DNA from: Streptosporangiaceae bacterium | GTDB lineage: Bacteria > Actinomycetota > Actinomycetes > Streptosporangiales > Streptosporangiaceae | Length of the DNA stretch: 5,207 nucleotides | Direction: 5' to 3' | Assembly: GCA_030050125.1 (NCBI GenBank) | Contig: JASIJN010000230.1 | Coordinates: 1-5,207 of the forward strand | Shown: positions 1-5,207 of the stretch, piece by piece | Position numbering within the stretch: position 1 is the stretch's first letter | How the letters are laid out: each line of letters opens with the position of its first letter | Program-made: the position numbers and the translations under genes | Notes under the pieces: model-generated | Databases searched by the model: none | What the model was told of the DNA's origin: nothing | The model's input: only the letters and a program-made list of their open reading frames with translations

Positions 1-275
1 GGGCGGCCGAGCTCGGCGCCGGCGAGATCCTGCTGAACTCGATGGACGCCGACGGCACCAAGGGCGGGTTCGACCTGGACCTGATCCGGGCGGTGCGGGC
101 CGCCGTGAACGTCCCGGTGATCGCCAGCGGCGGCGCGGGCCGGGCGGCCGACTTCGCCCCGGCCGTGGCGGCGGGCGCGGACGCGGTGCTGGCGGCCAGC
201 GTGTTCCACTTCGGCGAGATCACGGTCGGCGAGGTGAAGGACTCGCTGCGCGCGGCCGGCCATCCGGTCCGGTGA
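1..275 (+). CDS. hisF: Imidazole glycerol phosphate synthase subunit HisF, C-terminal part (5' truncated by window)
   Basis: HisF is the cyclase subunit that, with ammonia delivered by the HisH glutaminase, converts PRFAR to imidazole glycerol phosphate and AICAR in cytoplasmic histidine biosynthesis. The reading frame enters at base 3, and about 90 residues are present out of roughly 255 in a full HisF. What is visible is the last part of the (beta/alpha)8 barrel: the segment [20 protein letters not shown], which matches the HisF phosphate-binding and active-site region carrying the conserved Asp of the S-x-D-x-DGT motif; then PVIASGGAG, the second phosphate-binding loop; then the near-invariant [10 protein letters not shown] near the C-terminus. 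The gene ends with TGA at 273-275. The start and the N-terminal catalytic Asp lie outside the window. It faces hisI tail to tail, 9 bases apart. The family call is very secure. Confidence 0.97.
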   Translation, partial: AAELGAGEILLNSMDADGTKGGFDLDLIRAVRAAVNVPVIASGGAGRAADFAPAVAAGADAVLAASVFHFGEITVGEVKDSLRAAGHPVR

Positions 276-284
276 CGCGGTCGC

Positions 285-674
285 TCAGGCCGGGGTGACC
301 CCGAGGATCCCGGCGTCGAAGCAGGTCCGGTCCCCGGTGTGGCAGGCCGCCCCGGCCTGGTCCACCTTGACCAGCACCACGTCGGCGTCGCAGTCGAGCG
401 CGACCGACTTCACCCGCTGGATATGGCCGGAGGTCTGGCCCTTCACCCAGTACTCCTGGCGGCTGCGCGACCAGTACGTGCACCGTCCCGTGGTCAGCGT
501 GCGGTGCAGGGCCTCGTCGTCCATCCAGCCCAGCATCAGCACCTCGCCGGTGTCGTACTGCTGGGCGATGGCCGCGATCAGGCCGTCGGGGTTCCGCTTC
601 AGCCGCGCGGCGATCTTCGGGTCGAGGCCGGACTCGCCGGTCGCGACCCGGGCCGCCGGGTTACTCGTGCTCAC
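285..674 (-). CDS. hisI: Phosphoribosyl-AMP cyclohydrolase HisI
   Basis: HisI hydrolyses the purine ring of 1-(5-phosphoribosyl)-AMP to give ProFAR, the third step of histidine biosynthesis, in the cytoplasm. The 129-residue product is a stand-alone cyclohydrolase with no fused HisE pyrophosphohydrolase domain. Family hallmarks are [14 protein letters not shown] (about residues 43-56), the [14 protein letters not shown] substrate-binding stretch (66-79), and the metal sites. Asp94, Asp96 and Asp98 in DCDAD correspond to the Mg ligands; Cys95, Cys111 and Cys118 (the CHTGDRTC segment) correspond to the Zn ligands shared across the dimer. I prefer the GTG at 672-674 because GAGG lies about 9 bases upstream. 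An in-frame GTG at 687-689 would add five residues but has no clear ribosome binding site. The upstream PRC-barrel gene is on the same strand about 70 bases away, so co-transcription is possible. Confidence 0.96.
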   Translation of the reverse strand: MSTSNPAARVATGESGLDPKIAARLKRNPDGLIAAIAQQYDTGEVLMLGWMDDEALHRTLTTGRCTYWSRSRQEYWVKGQTSGHIQRVKSVALDCDADVVLVKVDQAGAACHTGDRTCFDAGILGVTPA

Positions 675-717
675 CCGACCTAGCCTCACACGTCGCCCGG
701 GCGAATCCGCGCGCGGG

Positions 718-752
718 CCGGGTCCTGACCCGGACCGGGGTGCCTAACCCGG
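718..752 (-). other. Two adjacent inverted repeats between the PRC-barrel gene and hisI
   Basis: Bases 718-733 form CCGGGTC-CT-GACCCGG, a perfect 7-base inverted repeat around two bases; as RNA it would fold with 6 or fewer pairs. Next to it, CCGGG (735-739) can pair with CCCGG (748-752) across the stop codon of the PRC-barrel gene. Neither is followed by a T-tract on the minus strand, so a classical terminator is not supported. It could be a weak attenuator or terminator ahead of hisI, a protein-binding site, or chance in GC-rich DNA. Confidence 0.3.
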
Positions 753-1421
753 GCCGGATCCCTGATCGGCCGGGTGATCGATGTCCACCGGCGGCAGGTC
801 CTGTATCTGCTGCTTGGTCAGGCTGACCGCGATGCCGTCGTCGACCTTGGTCACGGCGCGGATCGGGATGGACACCTCCTTCTTGCCCCACAGGTGGCCC
901 TCTTGCAGCAGCACGTGCGTGACGTGGTGGTTGCTCGGCTCGATGACCAGCCCCTGGACCCGCCCGATATGGCCGTCGACGGCATGGACCCGGTCGCCGC
1001 GGCGCACCTCCACCTCACCGAGCGGCACCGTGTCGTAGGTGACGGTCTGCGAGACCCCTTCCAGGCCGAGGTCCATGCTGTCGGGCACGCTGCCCAGGCC
1101 GTAGAAGGGCCAGGCCAGCACCTGATGCGTGCCGTAGGCCTCGTAGCCGCGTGTTCCGGGCACGAACTGGGTCTCCTCGGCGGGATCGAGCTTGGCGAAC
1201 TCCTCCAGGGTGCACCGGATCCTGATCGTGCCGCCCGCGGCGTCGACGGGATCGACCAGGTCGATCGGCACCAGCCGGGCCAGCCCGACGCGGCCCTTGG
1301 GCTCGACCACCAGGTGAGTGAGCGTGCGCGCGACGGGGTCGACGACCTCGCAGCGCACCTGGCCGCAGTCTCCGTCGGTGCAACTGGCCTCGGCTCCGAT
1401 CATGAACGGCGTCTCTGCCAC
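744..1421 (-). CDS. PRC-barrel domain protein with two PRC-like repeats
   Basis: The product has 225 residues with no signal peptide or membrane segment, so it is probably cytoplasmic. It reads as an internal duplication of a PRC-barrel-like beta fold. Repeat 1 (about residues 8-80) contains GQVRCEVVDPVARTLTHLVV; repeat 2 (about 138-212) contains the matching GRVQGLVIEPSNHHVTHVLL. Both follow the G-x-V/I-x-x-(V/I)-(V/I)-(D/E)-P-x(4)-(V/L)-TH-(V/L)-(V/L) pattern, each followed by a P-I-x-x-V segment. A 55-residue linker with FYGLGSVPDS joins them. PRC-barrel domains occur in the photosynthetic reaction centre H subunit, RimM and many actinobacterial proteins of unknown role, so no specific function can be assigned. 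Cysteines 14, 19, 24 and 70 all lie in repeat 1. The GTG start at 1419-1421 has GAGAGGGG upstream at about 6 bases, which supports it over the ATG seven codons in. hisI follows on the same strand. Confidence 0.85.
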   Translation of the reverse strand: MAETPFMIGAEASCTDGDCGQVRCEVVDPVARTLTHLVVEPKGRVGLARLVPIDLVDPVDAAGGTIRIRCTLEEFAKLDPAEETQFVPGTRGYEAYGTHQVLAWPFYGLGSVPDSMDLGLEGVSQTVTYDTVPLGEVEVRRGDRVHAVDGHIGRVQGLVIEPSNHHVTHVLLQEGHLWGKKEVSIPIRAVTKVDDGIAVSLTKQQIQDLPPVDIDHPADQGSGPG

Positions 1422-1456
1422 GGCGATCCCCTCTCGGCGAGCGAGCGATTACCTGA

Positions 1457-1462
1457 ACCGTA
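1457..1462 (-). promoter_or_regulatory. Candidate -10 element for the PRC-barrel gene
   Basis: On the minus strand these bases read TACGGT, which fits the actinobacterial TAnnnT -10 pattern. Transcription would start near base 1450 and leave a leader of about 28 bases carrying the GAGAGGGG ribosome binding site. No good -35 hexamer is visible at 16-19 bases upstream, so this is a weak call. Confidence 0.25.
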
Positions 1463-1503
1463 CGGCTTCACCCCCGGCGCAGCGGCACCGGCCGGGAATT
1501 AAG

Positions 1504-1516
1504 TACATTCTGTGGC
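1504..1516 (+). promoter_or_regulatory. Candidate -10 element for the GH2 gene, implying a leaderless transcript
   Basis: TACATT at 1504-1509 fits the TAnnnT -10 pattern and lies in an AT-rich island (1497-1511) within very GC-rich DNA. Its last base is 7 bases before the GTG at 1517, the spacing expected when transcription starts at or one base before the start codon. No Shine-Dalgarno sequence precedes the GTG. The flanking GAAT-N7-ATTC (1496-1510) overlaps this element and could be a small operator. No convincing -35 hexamer is seen. Confidence 0.4.
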
Positions 1517-3940
1517 GTGACTGCCGTGACCCCCAAGCCACGCATGTCCCAGGCCGCCCAGCCGTCGCGCCGCGCGATCCTGCGCACCGGCGTCGGCGGC
1601 GCCATCGCCTCGCTGGCCGCCGTCGGCTGCGGGTCTGGCTGGACCGGGACCGGCTTAACGGCATCGCAGGGCGCGCCGTCGGCCCGCACCTATTCGTTCA
1701 ACCGCGGCTGGCTGTTCAGCGGCTACGCCGAGGGGTCCGCTGATCCCCGGTACGACGACAGCGCTTTCGCCGGTGCCACGCTGCCGCACACGGTCACGCC
1801 GCTGTCCTGGAGCGAGTGGGAGCCGGACACGTGGGAAGCGGTCTGGATCTACCGCAAGCACTTCACCGTGCCCGGCCACCGCGGCGCGCGCGTGCTGGTC
1901 GACTTCGACGGCGCGATGACGAACGCGACCGTGGTGATCAACGGCACGGCGCTCGGCACCCATCAGGGCGGGTACCTGCCGTGGTCGGCCGAGCTGACCG
2001 GCTACCTCGCGGACGACGACAACGTCCTGGCCGTGATCGTGGACTCTCGCTGGCTGCCGGTGCCGCCCGACGGAGCCCCGGGCGGCGCGTGGGCCGTGGA
2101 CTACCTGCAGCCGGGCGGCATCTACCGTGACGTCAGGCTGCGGGTGGTGCCGCAGGTGTTCGTGGCCGACGTGTTCGCCCGGCCGGTCGACGTGCTGTCC
2201 TCCGCCCGGAGCGTCCGGGTGCAGGTCACGATCGACTCGGCGGCGCAGCGCCGCGACCAGGTCCAGGTCGTGGCCGAGCTGCTGGACGGATCGGTCCCGG
2301 TGGCCTTGGCCTCGACCAATGCCAGGATCGACGGCCCGGGGACCGCCGCCGTGACCCTCTCGATCACCGGGATCGATGACGTGACGCTGTGGTCGCCGGA
2401 CACGCCGCACCTGTACACGGTCCGGGTGACGCTGACCCCGTCCGACGGGCCGTCGCACATCGTCGAGGCCACGACCGGGTTCCGGGAGGCGGTGTTCCTG
2501 GCCGACGGCTTCTACCTCAACGGGGAGCGCCTGAAGATCTTCGGCCTGAACCGGCATCAGCTCTTTCCCTATGTCGGCATGGCCGGCCCGGCCCGGCTGC
2601 AGCGGCGCGACGCGGAGATCCTCAAGTACGAGCTGAACTGCAACATGGTCCGCTGCTCCCACTATCCGCAGTCGCCGTACTTTCTTGACGCCTGCGACGA
2701 GCTCGGCATCATGGTCTGGCAGGAGCCGCCCGGCTGGCAGTACGTCGGCGACGCGGCCTGGCAGGAACTGGTCCTGCAGAACGTGCGGGACATGGTGGTC
2801 CGGGACCGCAACCGCCCGTCGCTCATCGTGTGGGGCACCCGGCTGAACGAGACCGCGGACTATCCCGAGCTGTACGGGCTGGCCCGGCAGCTCGCCTACG
2901 AGCTGGACGGCAGCCGGCAGACGAGCGGCGCGATGAGCGCGCACTCGACAGATGGCTGGGCCGAGGACGTCTTCGGCTTCGACGACTATCAGCGTTCTCC
3001 GGACGGCGACGCCTCGCTCGAGCCGCCGTTGCCGGGCCTGCCGTACCTGGTCAGCGAGGCCGTCGGGGCGCTGGACGGGCTGCCGCACTATCGCTGGATC
3101 GACACCGGGGCCTCGCTCGCGGTGCAGGCCCGGATGCACGCCCAGGTGCACAGCATCGCGCAGGCGGAGGCGGGCTATGCCGGGCTGATCGGCTGGGCGG
3201 GGTTCGACTACGCGTCCCTGCACGGCGGCGACCGCATCTGGCGTCACATGAAGACGCCGGGCGTGATGGACACGTTCCGGGTGCCCAAGCCGGGCGCCGC
3301 GTTCTACCGCTCGCAGGTGGACCCGCGGGTGCGCCCGGTGATCCTGCCCGTCTTCTTCTGGGACTTCGGCCCCTGGTCTCCGGACGGGCCCGGCGGGAAC
3401 GTCATGATCGCGACCAACTGCGAGCGGCTGGAGATCTACGTCGGCGGCAGGCACCACGGGACGGGCACCCCGGACCGCCGCGGCTTCCGCGGCCTGGCCT
3501 ACCCCCCCGCCTTCGCCAACCTCCGGGTCGACGGGTCGAGCCGGCCGGAGCTGCGCATCGACGGCTACGTCGGGGGGCAGCTGGCGGCCTCGATCCGCAT
3601 GTCGGCCGACACCAGCCGGGATCGCCTCGTGCTGACGGCCGACGACGCCTCGATCCACGCCGACGGCAGCGACTGCACCCGGCTGACCTTCCGGGCCGTG
3701 GACGCCTACGGCAACCAGCGTTGCTCCGTCTCGGGCCTGGTCAGCCTGTCGCTGACCGGCCCGGCCACGCTCATCGGCGACAACCCGTTCGACTTCGGGG
3801 TCTACGGCGGGGTCGGCGGGGCGTTCGTGCGCTCCCGGCCGGGCCTGACCGGCCCGGTCAGGATCACCGCGGAGCACCCGGCCCTCGGCCGGGCCACGGT
3901 GCGGATGGCCGTGATCCCGCCGGGCGCCGAGTACCTGTGA
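1517..3940 (+). CDS. Exported glycoside hydrolase family 2 enzyme (beta-galactosidase/glucuronidase-like), Tat/lipoprotein signal
   Basis: This 807-residue enzyme is expected to cleave a beta-glycosidic bond by the retaining mechanism outside the membrane. The N-terminus has SRRAIL (residues 17-22), a twin-arginine motif, a short hydrophobic stretch, and Cys38 in AAVGC, an acceptable but not ideal lipobox, so I infer a Tat-exported lipoprotein. Domains: sugar-binding jelly roll (about 59-215, with GGIYRDV at 200-206), Ig-like domain (about 218-325), TIM barrel (about 335-610), then two C-terminal beta-sandwich regions (about 620-807) resembling the extra domains of GH2 enzymes. Catalytic landmarks are NRHQ at 345-348, the GH2 signature around SHYP (381-384), the predicted acid/base Glu445 in WGTRLNE, the predicted nucleophile Glu514 in LVSEAVG, and WAGFDY from Trp560. 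The acid/base motif differs from the usual WSLGNE. The substrate cannot be read from sequence. The GTG start has no ribosome binding site; an in-frame ATG at 1544 also lacks one and still keeps the Tat motif. Confidence 0.93.
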   Translation: MTAVTPKPRMSQAAQPSRRAILRTGVGGAIASLAAVGCGSGWTGTGLTASQGAPSARTYSFNRGWLFSGYAEGSADPRYDDSAFAGATLPHTVTPLSWSEWEPDTWEAVWIYRKHFTVPGHRGARVLVDFDGAMTNATVVINGTALGTHQGGYLPWSAELTGYLADDDNVLAVIVDSRWLPVPPDGAPGGAWAVDYLQPGGIYRDVRLRVVPQVFVADVFARPVDVLSSARSVRVQVTIDSAAQRRDQVQVVAELLDGSVPVALASTNARIDGPGTAAVTLSITGIDDVTLWSPDTPHLYTVRVTLTPSDGPSHIVEATTGFREAVFLADGFYLNGERLKIFGLNRHQLFPYVGMAGPARLQRRDAEILKYELNCNMVRCSHYPQSPYFLDACDELGIMVWQEPPGWQYVGDAAWQELVLQNVRDMVVRDRNRPSLIVWGTRLNETADYPELYGLARQLAYELDGSRQTSGAMSAHSTDGWAEDVFGFDDYQRSPDGDASLEPPLPGLPYLVSEAVGALDGLPHYRWIDTGASLAVQARMHAQVHSIAQAEAGYAGLIGWAGFDYASLHGGDRIWRHMKTPGVMDTFRVPKPGAAFYRSQVDPRVRPVILPVFFWDFGPWSPDGPGGNVMIATNCERLEIYVGGRHHGTGTPDRRGFRGLAYPPAFANLRVDGSSRPELRIDGYVGGQLAASIRMSADTSRDRLVLTADDASIHADGSDCTRLTFRAVDAYGNQRCSVSGLVSLSLTGPATLIGDNPFDFGVYGGVGGAFVRSRPGLTGPVRITAEHPALGRATVRMAVIPPGAEYL
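3844..3862. repeat. 19-base near-perfect palindrome inside the 3' end of the GH2 gene
   Basis: CCTGACCGG and CCGGTCAGG flank a single central C, a perfect 9-base inverted repeat. It lies within codons for LTGPVR about 80 bases before the GH2 stop. The related CTGACCGGCCCGG occurs around 3754-3766, encoding LTGPAT, so codon preference for the same residues may explain part of it. A two-strand DNA-binding site is possible but unproven. Confidence 0.35.
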
Positions 3941-3953
3941 GGCCCGGCCACAA

Positions 3954-3983
3954 TTGCTAGACGCAGTTCGTCAGTATTATGCT
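3954..3983 (+). promoter_or_regulatory. Candidate promoter for the MBL-fold hydrolase gene
   Basis: The 78-base gap between the GH2 stop and the next gene holds an AT-rich patch. TTGCTA (3954-3959) resembles a -35 hexamer. TATGCT (3978-3983) is a -10 candidate at 18 bases; the overlapping TATTAT (3975-3980) is closer to consensus but only 15 bases away. Either gives a leader of roughly 30 bases with the strong ribosome binding site. GACG-N5-CGTC at 3960-3972 sits in the spacer and might bind a regulator. Confidence 0.5.
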
Positions 3984-4005
3984 GGGTTGCCGCGACGTCG
4001 GATCC

Positions 4006-4012
4006 GGAGGAG
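4006..4012 (+). promoter_or_regulatory. Strong ribosome binding site of the MBL-fold hydrolase gene
   Basis: GGAGGAG lies 6 bases before the ATG at 4019, a nearly ideal Shine-Dalgarno match and spacing. It fixes the start of the gene and includes the roughly 30-residue N-terminal extension in the protein. Confidence 0.85.
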
Positions 4013-4018
4013 CTGCGC

Positions 4019-5131
4019 ATGACGGGGAGCCCGCGCGCCCCGGCACGCGCCGCGGGCCACGGCTCGGTGACCGTGACCGGCGTGGCGCAGCGCAGGGCAT
4101 GGCAGGCGCGTGAGTTCCCGCCGGTCGAGCAGGTCACGCCGAGGGTGTGGTCGGTGCCGGTCACGATGCCAGACAACCCGCTGCGCTACACGCTGTGCTA
4201 CCTGCTGCTCTCCGACACCGGCGCCGTGGTGGTGGATCCGGGCTGGGAGTCCGACCCGGGCTGGGCCGACCTGCAGCGCGGCCTCGCGGCCGCCGGGCTG
4301 TCGGCGGACCGGATCACCGGCATCGTCGTCACCCACGTGCACCTGGATCACCACGGCCTCAGCCGCCGCCTGAGCGAGGCGTCCGGCGCCTGGATCGCGA
4401 TGCACGCCGAGGAGGTGCAGGCCCTGCCCGCCCGGATCAGCCAGACCGTCGGGCCCGACGGCGGGCGCGCGTGGCTGGCGCGGTGCGGGGCGCCGGAGGA
4501 GATGATGGCCGAGTTCAGCGCCGACCTGGCCGACATCCTCGGCATCTTCCGGCTGGCCGATCCCGACCTGCTGCTGCAGGACGGCAGCGACCTGGACCTG
4601 CCGGGCCGCCGGATCCGGGTGGTGTGGACCCCCGGGCACACGCCCGGCCACATCTGCCTGTATGACGCCGACTACGACCTGCTGCTCACCGGTGATCACC
4701 TGCTGCCCCGGATCTCGCCGAACATCGGGGTCTTCCCCGGCGGCCTGGACTCGCCGCTGACCAGCTACCTCGAGTCGCTGCGGTCCATGGACGGGTTCGA
4801 CAGCGCCGAGGCGCTGCCCGCCCACGAGTACCGGTTCCGTGGCATCGCCGGGCGGTCGGAGTTCCTGGTCCGGCATCACGACGCGCGGGCCGGCGAGGTG
4901 CTGGACATCGTGGCCGCGGCCGGCCAGCCCACGATCTGGGAGGTGGCCGAGAACCTGACCTGGTCCCGCGGCTGGGACGAGATCGGGGGTTTCATGCGCC
5001 GGGCCGCGCTGGCCGAGACCGCGGCCCACGCCGAGTACCTCGCGCGCGAGGGCCGCCTGGTGATACGCCGGGGCCCCGGGCAGGAACCGGACCGGCTGCA
5101 GATCCCCCCCGGCGGCGGCCGGGACGCCTGA
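4019..5131 (+). CDS. Metallo-beta-lactamase-fold hydrolase with C-terminal winged-helix-like domain
   Basis: The 370-residue protein is a predicted cytoplasmic metal-dependent hydrolase of the MBL superfamily, in the glyoxalase II / LACTB2-like branch. The metal motif THVHLDHHG supplies His106, His108, Asp110 and His111. TPGHTPGH (204-211) supplies the next ligand, His207 by analogy with glyoxalase II. Asp226 in LTGDH and His269 in PAHE complete a full dinuclear site. After the core, residues about 290-350 form a helical region with WEVAENLTW and AHAEYLAREGRLV, typical of the small winged-helix domain at the end of many LACTB2-type proteins. The first ~30 residues are Ala/Arg/Gly-rich and probably disordered; the conserved part begins near AWQAREFPPVEQV. 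The substrate is unknown: thioesters, lactones or nucleic acids are all used in the superfamily. All key ligands are present, so it should be active. It probably has its own promoter rather than depending on the GH2 gene. Confidence 0.93.
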   Translation: MTGSPRAPARAAGHGSVTVTGVAQRRAWQAREFPPVEQVTPRVWSVPVTMPDNPLRYTLCYLLLSDTGAVVVDPGWESDPGWADLQRGLAAAGLSADRITGIVVTHVHLDHHGLSRRLSEASGAWIAMHAEEVQALPARISQTVGPDGGRAWLARCGAPEEMMAEFSADLADILGIFRLADPDLLLQDGSDLDLPGRRIRVVWTPGHTPGHICLYDADYDLLLTGDHLLPRISPNIGVFPGGLDSPLTSYLESLRSMDGFDSAEALPAHEYRFRGIAGRSEFLVRHHDARAGEVLDIVAAAGQPTIWEVAENLTWSRGWDEIGGFMRRAALAETAAHAEYLAREGRLVIRRGPGQEPDRLQIPPGGGRDA

Positions 5132-5152
5132 CGGCCCGGACGCCTGACGGCC
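5122..5152. repeat. Tandem 15-base direct repeat at the MBL gene stop
   Basis: GGACGCCTGACGGCC occurs at 5122-5136 and again at 5138-5152, identical, with a 16-base period. The first copy contains the TGA stop of the MBL gene; the second copy lies just after it in a different frame. It looks like a recent small duplication at the end of the gene and overlaps the left arm of the terminator hairpin by a few bases. Confidence 0.7.
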
Positions 5153-5188
5153 TGCCCGCCCCGCGGCGCGGCTAGAGCGGGCCAGGCC
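5149..5188 (+). terminator. GC-rich hairpin terminator after the MBL gene
   Basis: GGCCTG-CCCGC (5149-5159) pairs with GCGGG-C-CAGGCC (5177-5188) to give 11 base pairs interrupted by one bulged C at 5182. Inside the loop, CCGC (5161-5164) pairs with GCGG (5168-5171). The hairpin starts 18 bases after the stop. No T-tract follows, which is common for actinobacterial terminators. It could also act on a gene converging from the right, outside the window. Confidence 0.6.
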
Positions 5189-5207
5189 AGGCGCTACGGC
5201 TGGGGCG

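Noticed and set aside
774..1502. A 242-residue + strand open frame opposite the PRC-barrel gene.
   Set aside because: No family resemblance; the minus-strand frame has an internal repeat structure and a good ribosome binding site.
3503..3510. C-homopolymer run in the GH2 gene as a possible frameshift or phase-variation site.
   Set aside because: The frame is intact on both sides with continuous family-like sequence; a similar run at 5104-5110 near the MBL C-terminus likewise leaves the frame open.
1655..3877. A 740-residue open frame on the minus strand opposite the GH2 gene.
   Set aside because: It is an antisense shadow of GC-biased codons: the product is rich in Arg, Val, Gly and Pro, shows no recognisable domain, and the + strand frame has clear GH2 motifs throughout.
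2830..3960. A 376-residue open frame in another + frame within the GH2 gene.
   Set aside because: It is Arg/Gly/Ala-rich low-complexity translation overlapping a well-supported gene, typical of off-frame reading in high-GC DNA.
3977..5029. A 350-residue minus-strand open frame opposite the MBL gene.
   Set aside because: The opposite frame has a complete MBL metal site; this one has shadow composition and no domain.
1..5207. Search for tRNA, CRISPR repeats, insertion-sequence ends, toxin-antitoxin pairs, phage genes or defence genes.
   Set aside because: No cloverleaf, regularly spaced repeats, transposase motif or suitable small gene pair was seen; the gene content is metabolic and hydrolytic.

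Overview
The window is high-GC DNA with G/C-rich third codon positions, several GTG starts and Tat-type export. This points to a filamentous or related actinobacterium (Streptomyces / Streptosporangiales-like); the sequence does not fix the genus. I find four complete protein genes and one partial one, packed densely, with no RNA gene, CRISPR array, transposase or integrase.

Layout from left to right: the 3' end of hisF (+ strand, cut by the window start) converges tail to tail on hisI (- strand) with only 9 bases between their stop codons. Upstream of hisI, on the same strand, lies a gene for a duplicated PRC-barrel protein, which may share a transcript with hisI. A roughly 95-base divergent intergenic region separates it from a large + strand gene for an exported glycoside hydrolase family 2 enzyme with a Tat/lipoprotein-type signal. 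That gene appears to lack a Shine-Dalgarno sequence and may be translated from a leaderless mRNA. After a 78-base intergenic region holding an AT-rich candidate promoter comes a metallo-beta-lactamase-fold hydrolase gene with a very strong ribosome binding site. It is followed by a short tandem repeat and a GC-rich hairpin that probably terminates transcription.

How the genes relate: HisF and HisI both belong to histidine biosynthesis. HisI opens the ring of phosphoribosyl-AMP early in the pathway, and HisF closes the imidazole ring with the HisH glutaminase several steps later. The PRC-barrel protein, the GH2 enzyme and the MBL hydrolase have no evident pathway link to histidine synthesis or to each other. 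The GH2 gene has no sugar transporter or regulator next to it here.

I do not see a convincing previously undescribed system. The items most worth a second look are the probable leaderless start of the GH2 gene, the variant acid/base motif of that enzyme, the cysteine-bearing duplicated PRC protein and the inverted hisF/hisI arrangement.
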